In this document: one piece after another, positions 28,221 through 36,573 of the stretch
Layout of the letters: every line of letters starts with the position of its first letter
Numbering within the stretch: the stretch's first letter is position 1
NCBI GenBank assembly: GCA_016716185.1
Contig: JADJWV010000002.1
Location: 472,501 to 536,500, forward strand
Origin: Saprospiraceae bacterium
Lineage (GTDB): Bacteria > Bacteroidota > Bacteroidia > Chitinophagales > Saprospiraceae
Direction: 5' to 3'
DNA: 64,000 nt
Notes under the pieces: model-generated
Told to the model about the DNA's origin: nothing
What the model saw: the letters and a program-made list of their open reading frames with translations, nothing else
Databases searched by the model: none
Program-made: the position numbers and the translations under genes

Positions 28221-28642
28221 GCGTTGACGGTACAATAATTTGCAAAGGCTGCGGCAAGGTTTTCGGCTATCATTTGAGCCGAACGTCCTTCAATATGATG
28301 TCTTTCCAGCATATGGACCAATTGACCTTCTTTAAACAATGCAATTGCAGGAGAGGAGGGTGGATAAGGCAATAAATACTCCCTGGCTATTTGAACAGCT
28401 TCCCTGTCGACACCCGCAAAAACTGTAATCAGTTGATCCGGTTTCGGCCCCATTTGAAGAGCCACCCGGACTCCGGGTCTTGCATTTGCTGCCGCACAGC
28501 CACAAACGGAATTAATGACCAGCAGCGTTGTTCCGGAATTTTGGTCCAGTGCCTTTTTTACTTCGTCGGCATTCACCAGAGATTGGAATCCAAGCTGGGT
28601 AAGCTCTCGGGTCATTGGCAAAACGAGTTCCTGTGGATACAT
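28217..28642 (-). CDS. BrxA/BrxB family bacilliredoxin
   Basis: A 141-residue thioredoxin-fold protein of the YphP/YqiW (bacilliredoxin) family. The N-terminal MYPQELVLPMTRELTQLGF and the active-site C47-G-C49 (NSVCGCAAANARPG) are diagnostic, as is PPSSPAIALFKEG. In Firmicutes these remove bacillithiol from oxidised proteins; many Bacteroidota carry the family too. It is the first gene of a two-gene unit with the exported protein at 27603-28220. Confidence 0.9.
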   Translation of the reverse strand: MYPQELVLPMTRELTQLGFQSLVNADEVKKALDQNSGTTLLVINSVCGCAAANARPGVRVALQMGPKPDQLITVFAGVDREAVQIAREYLLPYPPSSPAIALFKEGQLVHMLERHHIEGRSAQMIAENLAAAFANYCTVNA

Positions 28643-28856
28643 TTTATCTGATTTAGACCTACAAAACGCAAAAACTCCGGTTTTGTTGAATTTAAGCTTG
28701 AATTTTCAGGCTTTATGCCCGGATTTAGCCAGACGCTAAAGATGATAGATTGTAAAATCCGGTAGATTTACATGAATTCAATTCCAATAATCTTTGAGTG
28801 TTGCAGATAAGATGATTTTATAAAATTTTTAATCTGGAATTGCGTTGTTTGTGTTC

Positions 28857-30137
28857 ATGCTTTGTTCTTCAAATTGGAAGCTGGTGATGGTTGTTCTGTT
28901 TGGTCTTATTGTAAGGCCGACATCCTCGTATGCGCAAATGGAATCATTTGATTTACCAGCCAGCGATACTGTTTACGACGATCGGATCAAAAGTATATTT
29001 TTTTTCAAGTCTTATCCAGAGAAGGAAAGCATTGCCTTTATGAATTTGAATAAAGCGGAAGCCTTGCAATTGAAGTTTGATTTTTTAATTCCTTCTGCTG
29101 AAGATTTATACTATAGTTTTTTTCATTTTGGTAAAAACTGGCAACAGGAAGATCTCCGACCTGAAGAATACCTGAAAGGATTTCAGGAAGAGCAAATATT
29201 CCGTTACGAAACATCCAGGAATACAAAAGTGCCTTTTGTCCATTACCAGATCCAGGTAGCAAGCCAGAATTTCTTATTAAGCGGAAACTATTTAATTTGT
29301 ATTTACAACCGTCAAAAGCAAGTGTTGTTCACCCGAAGGTTTTACCTTACAGAACAGGTTTTCAATGCCACTGTTGAATTTATCAATCCCTTGCAAATAG
29401 AAAACCGCAGAAGCCATCATTCAATGGAATTGGAAATTCAAACTGGTGAAACTCCAGTGGCCAATAACGGTTTGGAAATGTTTGTTCAGGTTATGCAAAA
29501 TGGGGACTACAACACCCTGATCGAAAGAAAAGATGCAAATTTTTATACCGGTAATGCTTTTCGATTCACCCGACCTGATGATTTTATATTTCCGGCAAAA
29601 AAAGAGTTCAGATTTAAGGACATTCGCACCTTGATATCCCGGACTCCCGATATCCAGTATTGGGATGAAAAAGAAGATGGATATCACGCCTGGCTCATTC
29701 CCGATGGGATCAGAGAAGGAAAATCTTATTACACGGAAACAGATATCAACGGAAAATTTCTGATCCTGAACAGAGATGTATTGAGACCCGATACGGAATC
29801 CGATTATGCCTGGATGCATTTTATTCTTAAAACCGGATACGAGTTTGATGAAGCTGTTTACCTCTATGGAGCAGTAAGCGATTGGCAGCTTCGGGAAGAT
29901 TTCAGAATGGAATACGACGAAAGCCGGAAAGCATATATGGGACAGTTTTTGCTGAAACTGGGGTATTACAATTATGTATATGCTTTAAAAAATGATGAAG
30001 GACAGGCTGAAACTCAGGCTCTTGAAGGGGATTGGTACGAAACGGAAAACAATTATGTTGTACTCGTTTATTACAGGCCCTTTGGAAGCAGGTCTGATCG
30101 GCTGATGTTTGCAGGATTTTACAATTCAAATTACTGA
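28857..30137 (+). CDS. Type IX secretion system plug protein (DUF5103)
   Basis: A 426-residue protein matching the T9SS plug protein family, which occludes the periplasmic side of the SprA translocon channel. Recognisable parts are the N-terminal YDDRIKSIFFFKSYPEKE region after the signal peptide, the YYSFFHFGKNWQQEDLRPEEYLKGF segment (about 85-110), and the C-terminal VVLVYYRPFGSRSDRLMFAGFYNSN. ATG 28857 begins a plausible signal peptide ending SSYAQ; TTG 28845 and GTG 28851 are alternative starts. It stands alone, but other T9SS genes (47961-51155) and cargo genes lie in the window. Confidence 0.85.
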   Translation: MLCSSNWKLVMVVLFGLIVRPTSSYAQMESFDLPASDTVYDDRIKSIFFFKSYPEKESIAFMNLNKAEALQLKFDFLIPSAEDLYYSFFHFGKNWQQEDLRPEEYLKGFQEEQIFRYETSRNTKVPFVHYQIQVASQNFLLSGNYLICIYNRQKQVLFTRRFYLTEQVFNATVEFINPLQIENRRSHHSMELEIQTGETPVANNGLEMFVQVMQNGDYNTLIERKDANFYTGNAFRFTRPDDFIFPAKKEFRFKDIRTLISRTPDIQYWDEKEDGYHAWLIPDGIREGKSYYTETDINGKFLILNRDVLRPDTESDYAWMHFILKTGYEFDEAVYLYGAVSDWQLREDFRMEYDESRKAYMGQFLLKLGYYNYVYALKNDEGQAETQALEGDWYETENNYVVLVYYRPFGSRSDRLMFAGFYNSNY

Positions 30138-30240
30138 GGACTGTTCTCATCCGTCCTGATATACGGGCTTTTTGTCTGAAATTTTAGTTAATAGCTCGAA
30201 AGCTCTGGAACCCATTTTAAACAATCTTTAATATTGTACT

Positions 30241-31668
30241 ATGAACTACAAAATATTAAGCTGCATAGGTCTGCTTATCCTGGTGCAGATCGCACAGGCA
30301 CAACCTAATTGGAATCTCGTGCAATGCATCGAGCATGCCATGAAAAACAACATTGGGCTGCAGCAAAGCCAGATCGCAGTTCAAATGGCCGAATTGGATT
30401 TTAAAACCAGTAAACACCAACAGTTTCCCGACCTTTCAGCCGGACTTAACGGAGGGATCAGTTTTGGGAGAAACGTCGATCCTACAACAAATTCATTTAC
30501 TACGGAAGACATCTTGTATTCCAATTATAATTTGTCGAGTTCAGTGGTGTTATTTCAAAGTGGGCTGATCAGAAATTCAATTAAACAAAGTAAACTCAAT
30601 CTGAACGCTTCAAAAGAAGATTACAATCAGGTGCTTAACGATCTCAGCCTAAGTATAGCCAGTTTTTACCTCAATGTATTGCTTGCAGATGAAAGACTCG
30701 AAGTCGCTGGCAGATCAGTGGAAGTTCAGCAACTACAACTGGATCAAATTGAAAAACTCATTAAAGCAGGTGTGAAACCAGAAGCTGATGCGCTTGAAAT
30801 TAAAAGTCAGGTTGCGCGTGCAGAACAAACTGTAGTTCTCGCACAAAATGCTTTGGAGTTGGCCTGGTTACAGTTGAAGCAGGCCATGCGCATAGATCCG
30901 GAAACAAAGATGCAGTTGGCCAAATTATCGGATGAACAGTTGGATAAAATCCAATTGGAAATTTACAGTTTCAAAGAGATCATACCCAAAGCCGAAGAGC
31001 AGCAAGCTTCATTAAGAGCCGCTAAAAACAGACTGGAAGCTGCAAGGCTGGGTGAGAAAATGGCGAGGGCTTTGTTGTACCCTTCTGTTTATGCGAGTGC
31101 AAGTATTGGTTCGAGGTTTTCAGATGCTGCAATCCGACCGACCTCATATACAACTGAGAGATTGTTGATACCCGGAGTGCGCATCGATGATCAGTCAGTA
31201 AAATTTGAGCAGGATTATCCGGTAATTTCTGGAACCGAAGTGATTCCTTTTCAAACCCAGTTCGATCAGTTTTTAGGATATGGTGTTGGCGTTTCCGTTT
31301 CTATTCCGATTTATAAAAACTACAACAATCAATCCGGGTTAAAAAAAGCTAAGCTAACGACGAAGCTTACAGAATTGGATGTGCAGCAGAAAAGAATAAA
31401 TCTCGATCAAAATTTAATTACGGCGATCGCAAACGTCAAAGCAGCTATTAAAGAACGCGAAGCCGCCATGAAATCATTTGAAGCAGGCAAATCAGCATTC
31501 GATAAAACCAGTAAAAAATTTCAGATTGGCGCAGCCAGTGCATTTGAACTCAATGTTTCACAGGCCAATCTTCAAACATCGGAAATTAATTTGTTGATCG
31601 CAAAATACGATCTCGTATTCAAACAGAAATTACTCGATTATTACGCAGGAAAAAGAATAGAACTCTAA
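30241..31668 (+). CDS. TolC family outer-membrane efflux protein
   Basis: A 475-residue TolC-like channel subunit. Signal peptide about 1-20 (ending AQAQ), then two long helical repeats with the usual pattern: WNLVQCIEHAMKNNIGLQQSQ near 25-45, EVAGRSVEVQQLQLDQIEKLIKAGVKPEADALEIKSQ in the first coiled coil, and KFQIGAASAFELNVSQANLQ in the second. It is 18 bp upstream of the adaptor gene at 31687, forming a two-gene efflux or type I export unit; no transporter gene follows. Confidence 0.92.
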   Translation: MNYKILSCIGLLILVQIAQAQPNWNLVQCIEHAMKNNIGLQQSQIAVQMAELDFKTSKHQQFPDLSAGLNGGISFGRNVDPTTNSFTTEDILYSNYNLSSSVVLFQSGLIRNSIKQSKLNLNASKEDYNQVLNDLSLSIASFYLNVLLADERLEVAGRSVEVQQLQLDQIEKLIKAGVKPEADALEIKSQVARAEQTVVLAQNALELAWLQLKQAMRIDPETKMQLAKLSDEQLDKIQLEIYSFKEIIPKAEEQQASLRAAKNRLEAARLGEKMARALLYPSVYASASIGSRFSDAAIRPTSYTTERLLIPGVRIDDQSVKFEQDYPVISGTEVIPFQTQFDQFLGYGVGVSVSIPIYKNYNNQSGLKKAKLTTKLTELDVQQKRINLDQNLITAIANVKAAIKEREAAMKSFEAGKSAFDKTSKKFQIGAASAFELNVSQANLQTSEINLLIAKYDLVFKQKLLDYYAGKRIEL

Positions 31669-31686
31669 CAATATAAATCGAAAAAA

Positions 31687-33102
31687 ATGTTCAACTTTAA
31701 AAATATGAAATGGTATACCTGGGTCATCCTGGTATTAATTCCGGTGTTGATTCTGGCTGCTTATTTCAAAGCCAAAAATAAACCGAAGGGAGAAGAAGTC
31801 ACTTTTGAAAAAGTGGAAAAAAGGACGATAGTGGAAACCGTTTCTGCGAGCGGCAAAATATTTCCGGAAACGGAGATTAAAATTTCTTCCGATGTTTCTG
31901 GGGAAGTGATTGAACTTTATGTAAAGGAGGGCGACAGCGTGAAAGCAGGACAGATCCTTGCTCGTGTGAATGCTGACGCATACCAATCAGCAGTGGAGAG
32001 AAGTACCGCCGGCGTAAATGTTGCAAGGACACAAGCCGGAGCAAGCAGTATCAGTATCGAAAGTGCGCGCCAATTGTTGAATCAGGCCAAATTGCAAGTG
32101 GATAATGCCCGGAAAGTTCACGATCGCAACAAAGATCTTTACAAGGAAGGCATCATTTCGCAGGCAGATTTTGAATTATCGGAAACGAATTTGAAAAACC
32201 TCGAAATCGGATTTAAAAACGCGGAGACCGCATTAAAAAATGCTACGAAAACTTCTGAAGCTGCAGGTTTCCAGGTAAAAGATGCAGAAGCGGTTTTAAA
32301 GGAGCAACGTACCAATCTGGGAAGAACCATCATCAAAGCTCCTGCCGGCGGGATTATTTCGAAGTTGAATGTCGAAAAAGGCGAACGTGTAGTAGGGACT
32401 ATGCAAATGAGCGGAACCGAATTGATGCGCATTGCCGATTTACATGCCATGGAAGTTCAGGTAGAAGTCAGCGAAAACGATATCGTCAGAGTAAAAACAG
32501 GTGACGATGCCGATATTGAGGTAGATGCGTACTCCAACCGGAAATTCAAAGGCAAGGTGACAGAAGTGTCCAACTCTGCTTCCAACATCACATCAATTGG
32601 CGGAAACAATTTATCAACCGATCAGGTGTCCAAATACATTGTCAAAGTGCGCATCGATAAATCGGGATATCAGGACCTCAGCGAAGGCGGAAGAACGCCA
32701 TTTCGACCCGGAATGTCTGCAACTGTAGAAATTAAAACGGCCATAGTGGAACAGGTCATCAGCATTCCTATTCAATGTGTCGTTGCCTATGATCCTGATG
32801 AACAAAAAAACAAGGAAAAAGCCAAACGTGCTCAGGAAAAGTACGATCCCAAATTAAATCAGGAAGAAGAACAAAAATCCAGGCAGTTTCGCGAAGCTGT
32901 ATTTGTCGTCAAAAACGATACAGTTGCCCGTGTGGATGTCACCACCGGCATTCAGGATGTTGAATACATCGAGATCAAAAGTGGATTGGAAGAATCAGAT
33001 CTGGTTGTGACCGGACCCTATGTTGCCCTCTCCAAGAAATTAAAGAGCGGAAAAAAAGTACATCAGAAAAAGGAAGAGAAAAAGAAAAAAGAAGAAGAAT
33101 AG
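31687..33102 (+). CDS. HlyD/MacA-type periplasmic adaptor subunit
   Basis: A 471-residue membrane fusion protein. One N-terminal membrane anchor (about 8-25, WYTWVILVLIPVLILAAYF). A biotinyl-lipoyl half-motif (SSDVSGEVIELYVKEGDSVKAGQ, about 68-90) is completed near 220 (IKAPAGGIISKLNVEKGERV), enclosing a long coiled coil. Beta-barrel and membrane-proximal domains follow. The tail is extremely charged (KKVHQKKEEKKKKEEE). It bridges an inner-membrane transporter to TolC. A MacB-like ABC transporter would be expected downstream, but the next 469 bp are non-coding repeats. Confidence 0.92.
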   Translation: MFNFKNMKWYTWVILVLIPVLILAAYFKAKNKPKGEEVTFEKVEKRTIVETVSASGKIFPETEIKISSDVSGEVIELYVKEGDSVKAGQILARVNADAYQSAVERSTAGVNVARTQAGASSISIESARQLLNQAKLQVDNARKVHDRNKDLYKEGIISQADFELSETNLKNLEIGFKNAETALKNATKTSEAAGFQVKDAEAVLKEQRTNLGRTIIKAPAGGIISKLNVEKGERVVGTMQMSGTELMRIADLHAMEVQVEVSENDIVRVKTGDDADIEVDAYSNRKFKGKVTEVSNSASNITSIGGNNLSTDQVSKYIVKVRIDKSGYQDLSEGGRTPFRPGMSATVEIKTAIVEQVISIPIQCVVAYDPDEQKNKEKAKRAQEKYDPKLNQEEEQKSRQFREAVFVVKNDTVARVDVTTGIQDVEYIEIKSGLEESDLVVTGPYVALSKKLKSGKKVHQKKEEKKKKEEE

Positions 33103-33308
33103 GAAAATGGATAATGAATAATCCCAATTCATGCAATGTAATCCAGTTTTTTAGCTTAAAGCAATAAGCGAAAAGCTTTGTTTAGGGTTTTTGTAAATCA
33201 CCTTTCTATTGCAATAGATTGGAAATTATATATTGATAATCAACAATATATAGTATATTTTCAATTCTAATGCAGAGATTGGGATAATGGTTAATGGACA
33301 ATGAGAAG

Positions 33309-33322
33309 CTAACGTTCGTTAG
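33309..33322. repeat. Dispersed palindrome site 7
   Basis: CTAACGTTCGTTAG, a shorter version of the family lacking the central AACG/CGTT duplication. It lies between the convergent adaptor and GH3 genes. Confidence 0.5.
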
Positions 33323-33410
33323 TAAATATGAATCATTACCTTGTTATGAACTTTTAACTTAAAATTCCAATTGATTTGCAAACAATCGGTTTAGATCTGT
33401 TGTTCATTTC

Positions 33411-33560
33411 TAAAAGCCTAAAAGCCTAAAAGCCTAAAAGCCTAAAAGCCTAAAAGCCTAAAAGCCTAAAAGCCTAAAAGCCTAAAAGCCTAAAAGCCTA
33501 AAAGCCTAAAAGCCTAAAAGTCGAAAAGTCGAAAAGTCGAAAAGTCTAAACGTCGAAAAA
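33411..33560. repeat. Tandem array of the octamer CCTAAAAG
   Basis: About 13-14 head-to-tail copies of the 8-bp unit CCTAAAAG (33411-33520), then degenerate units TCGAAAAG and TCTAAACG to 33560. It lies in the 469-bp convergent gap 33103-33571, which also holds heptamer-like text (GGATAATGGTTAATGGACAATG near 33285) and palindrome site 7. No spacers occur, so it is a microsatellite-type array and not CRISPR. Confidence 0.95.
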
Positions 33561-33571
33561 ACCTTCCCCCA

Positions 33572-35098
33572 TCAACTTCCGGTTCTCATCATATCCAGCA
33601 ACTCCTCCAGGAATGTGCGTTGATTGGAAAGCCGGGGAACTTTTTGTTGAGCGCCAATTTTATTTTTCTTTTTCATCCACTGAAAAAAAGTGCCCGGTGG
33701 TGCTGTATTTAATTTCAAAGATTCAAGAGCCAGGTCGTGAAATCTTTTAGCTTCGTAATCCGAGTTTACTTTTTTTAATTCCTGATCGAGCGTTTCAGCA
33801 AACAGGGGAATGTCTTTAGGGGCTGTTTCAAATTCGATGAGCCACTCGTGGCCTCCTTTTCCGGAGGCACTCAGAAAAACAGGTGCTACAGTATATTCTG
33901 CAACTTGAGCACCGTGAATTTTGCATGTAGCGGAGAGCGCTGCATCTGTATTGGAAACCATGACTTCTTCCCCAAAAACATTGATGAATTGTTTGGTGCG
34001 GCCGGTGATCTTGATCTTAAATGGAAATATGGAAGTAAATTTTACCGTATCTCCAATTTTGTATCTGAACAATCCTGAATTGGTTGTGATGACCATCGCG
34101 TAATTTTTTTCCAATTCAACTTCTTCGAGTAATAAAGTTTTGGGATTTTCATTTTCCCATTCATCCATGGGAATGAATTCATAAAATATACCGTTGTCGA
34201 GTAACAAAAGCATATCATCGCTGGATGTATCGGATTGTACCGCAAAATAACCTTCCGAGGCGTTGTATGTTTCGATGTAGGTGAATTCAGAAGAAGGAAA
34301 AAAATCTTTAAAGGGTTCGCGGTAGGGTACAAAACTCACAGCTCCATGCACAAACGCCTGCATGTGGGGCCAGATTTCCAGAATGTTGTTTTTTCCGGTG
34401 TAATCCAATAGTTTTTTAAACAAAACGATAGCCCAGGTAGGTGTTCCTGCAATGAGTCTGACATCTGTTGAATGACTGCTTTTAGCAATAATATCCAGTT
34501 TTTTTTCAAAATCCTCAAGCAAAGCAATTTCACTTGAAGGATACAGCCGGTTGAGCACAATAGGATGTAAGCGCTGATAAATAATGGCTGAAACATCGCC
34601 AACGACACTTCCTGGAAACTCGGGCAACCGGTTACTCGAACTGCCTGCCAACAAGATACTTTTTCCTTCGAAAATTCTGGGATCTTTAATGTTGTCGAAC
34701 ATACTCACCACCAGGCGCCATCCTCCTTTTGAATGGCAATTCCGGTGATTGACATCCGTCACTGGAATGTATTTGCTTTTATCGCTGGTTGTGCCGGATG
34801 ATTTGGCATAATATTTTACGCGTCCGGGCCACAATACATTTTTTTCGCCCCGCATCATCCGGTGGATGTCATCCTTTACCGTGTCGTAATCCTGAACCGG
34901 GAGGATTGTCTTCCAGTCGGAAGGTTTTTTAAAGCGGTCAAATCCATATTTATTTCCCCATTCGGTTTTCGCGCTGGCTTTGATGATTTTTCTTAGTTCT
35001 TTCTGTTGCGCTTCGACAGGGCGCTCCATGAATGATTTCATTTGCGCTCGATGGAGTTTTAAATACTGACTCCACAACACATTAAAGAGTTTGCTCAT
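33572..35098 (-). CDS. GH3 family acyl-adenylate synthetase-like protein
   Basis: A 508-residue protein of the GH3 family (named for plant auxin-conjugating enzymes), part of the ANL adenylating superfamily. It has an N-terminal basic helix region and the phosphate-binding loop SSGTTSDKSKYIPVT (100-114). Further along are YNASEGYFAVQ and the LFRYKIGDTVKF motif with ITGRTKQFINVFGEEV. Plant members join amino acids to acyl substrates; bacterial members are of unknown substrate. It is monocistronic and convergent with the adaptor gene. Confidence 0.9.
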   Translation of the reverse strand: MSKLFNVLWSQYLKLHRAQMKSFMERPVEAQQKELRKIIKASAKTEWGNKYGFDRFKKPSDWKTILPVQDYDTVKDDIHRMMRGEKNVLWPGRVKYYAKSSGTTSDKSKYIPVTDVNHRNCHSKGGWRLVVSMFDNIKDPRIFEGKSILLAGSSSNRLPEFPGSVVGDVSAIIYQRLHPIVLNRLYPSSEIALLEDFEKKLDIIAKSSHSTDVRLIAGTPTWAIVLFKKLLDYTGKNNILEIWPHMQAFVHGAVSFVPYREPFKDFFPSSEFTYIETYNASEGYFAVQSDTSSDDMLLLLDNGIFYEFIPMDEWENENPKTLLLEEVELEKNYAMVITTNSGLFRYKIGDTVKFTSIFPFKIKITGRTKQFINVFGEEVMVSNTDAALSATCKIHGAQVAEYTVAPVFLSASGKGGHEWLIEFETAPKDIPLFAETLDQELKKVNSDYEAKRFHDLALESLKLNTAPPGTFFQWMKKKNKIGAQQKVPRLSNQRTFLEELLDMMRTGS

Positions 35099-35269
35099 TT
35101 GTCGTCAGCCCGATTTTCAGCAAAAGTAAGCAATCAACGCGTCTTTTAAGCCACTCCATCAGCCAGGAAACTAAAGGCCACTTGGCTTAGCATTACCCGG
35201 GTTTGTTTTAATTCAAGCCTAAACTCTGGATTGCAGTGCATACAAGCAATTATGGACCAATAAACCTGC

Positions 35270-36184
35270 TTATTTGGGAATTTTAAGCTGGTATTCTTTT
35301 TTGGTTGGATTCGGAAGTTCGGCTTTCATCAACCAGGGATTGTATAATTTAAGTTGACGGTAGGTAATGTTGTGTTCGTGCGCGAAATCTGCAAGACTGG
35401 GCAAACCTTCGCTGACACTGACAAGCTGGAAAGCATTTAAAGGAGGATACATTTCATTTTTATGGAGAAAAAATCCAAATTTTTCGGGATTCTTCATGAT
35501 CTCCTTAATGGCGATGATGCGGAAAACATAGCGATTCGTTTCCTCACTTAAATTCAGATCGAAGTAGTTGCTTTCTTTTTGTTCGTCCATGGCCCGTTGC
35601 AAAGCGGTTGGACCCATATTGTATGCTGCGGTGGCAAGGATCCAGGAGCCAAACCGTTCTTTAAGCTTTTTGAGATACTGGCAAGCCGCCCTTGTGGCTT
35701 TTTCGGGATCGTTGCGTTCATCGACGTAGGCTGTTACTTCCAGATTGAGTTCTTTTGCGGCTTCTTCACGGAATTGCCAGATCCCTTTGGCTCCGGCAGA
35801 GGAGACTGCATTTCGCAGGGAGCTTTCTGCCACGGCCAAATATTTTAAATCCTGGGGAATTCCTTCTTCCTTCATAATTCTTTCAAACAGAGGAAAAAAT
35901 CGCAGGGCCAATTTTATATGAAGCAATGTGGAACTGTGGTAATAGGTGTTGATCAACATTTCTCTTTCCAGCCTTTCTGTCACATCAAAATAATCCATAG
36001 GCAATGCTTCTCCGGCTAATTCATAACTGGAAGCCAGTTTAACAGCATGTATGGTTTGAGGAAGAGGGTCATACCGGTTATTGAAGGGGGTATCATGGGA
36101 GGATGCCAAAATCCAAACCATAAATCCTCCTGCCAAAAGCCCGAATGTAAAGAAGATTAATTTAGGTTTTAGAATTCTATGCAT
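35270..36184 (-). CDS. Membrane-anchored lytic murein transglycosylase (MltD-like)
   Basis: A 304-residue SLT-domain protein from ATG 36184; the frame opens earlier at TTG 36214. A single hydrophobic N-terminal segment (about 8-27) anchors or exports it. The transglycosylase domain has catalytic Glu E120 in LAVAESSLRN, then AGAKGIWQF (131-138) and AAYNMGP (about 185). A LysM-like C-terminus (LVSVSEGLPSLADFAHEHNITYRQLKLYNPWL) would bind peptidoglycan. It cleaves the glycan strand in the periplasm with formation of anhydro-muramic ends. Confidence 0.9.
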   Translation of the reverse strand: MHRILKPKLIFFTFGLLAGGFMVWILASSHDTPFNNRYDPLPQTIHAVKLASSYELAGEALPMDYFDVTERLEREMLINTYYHSSTLLHIKLALRFFPLFERIMKEEGIPQDLKYLAVAESSLRNAVSSAGAKGIWQFREEAAKELNLEVTAYVDERNDPEKATRAACQYLKKLKERFGSWILATAAYNMGPTALQRAMDEQKESNYFDLNLSEETNRYVFRIIAIKEIMKNPEKFGFFLHKNEMYPPLNAFQLVSVSEGLPSLADFAHEHNITYRQLKLYNPWLMKAELPNPTKKEYQLKIPK

Positions 36185-36270
36185 AGTAATGAAACGGATT
36201 ACTAATTTATTCAAATATATTCAATTTGTAAAAATAATCAACACACCGTTGGATACGGGTTATTTTAATT

Positions 36271-36301
36271 ATAAAAGCCCCAATGTCAGACATCAGGGCT
36301 T
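36271..36301 (-). terminator. Intrinsic terminator of atpDC
   Basis: Read on the minus strand, stem AGCCCTGATGT/ACATTGGGGCT (with G-T wobble) and a 3-base loop are followed by TTTTATAATT, 30 bp after the atpC stop. Confidence 0.65.
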
Positions 36302-36329
36302 CGTTTCAATGAATTTCAGGGATAAAAGT

Positions 36330-36572
36330 TTATGCTTGTCTTACCAGAACGTTTACTTCATTTTGAAGAACTTCCACAAATCCTTTAGTGATCGCAAACT
36401 GGTGTTTTTCTCCTTTGCTATCAGTCACCTGCACTGTTCCAACCGTAAGCGAAGATACAACAGGTGCATGTTTTTCCAAAATTTCAAACTGGCCCTGGGT
36501 ACCGGGTACTTTAACGGATTTTGCGTCGCCTTCAAACAGCTGACTGGTCGGAGTAAGAATGTAAACCTTCAT
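36330..36572 (-). CDS. atpC: ATP synthase F1 epsilon subunit
   Basis: An 80-residue epsilon subunit with only the N-terminal beta-sandwich (MKVYILTPTSQLFEGDAKSVKVPGTQGQFEILEKHAPVVSSL). The C-terminal inhibitory helical domain of E. coli epsilon is missing, as in many Bacteroidota. ATG 36572 lies 1 bp after the atpD stop, so the two are co-translated. Part of the central stalk of the F-type ATP synthase. Confidence 0.95.
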   Translation of the reverse strand: MKVYILTPTSQLFEGDAKSVKVPGTQGQFEILEKHAPVVSSLTVGTVQVTDSKGEKHQFAITKGFVEVLQNEVNVLVRQA

Positions 36573-36573
36573 T

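Noticed and set aside
33411..33560. CRISPR-like repeated sequence
   Set aside because: The 8-bp units are directly contiguous with no unique spacers and no cas genes nearby; it is a simple tandem array.
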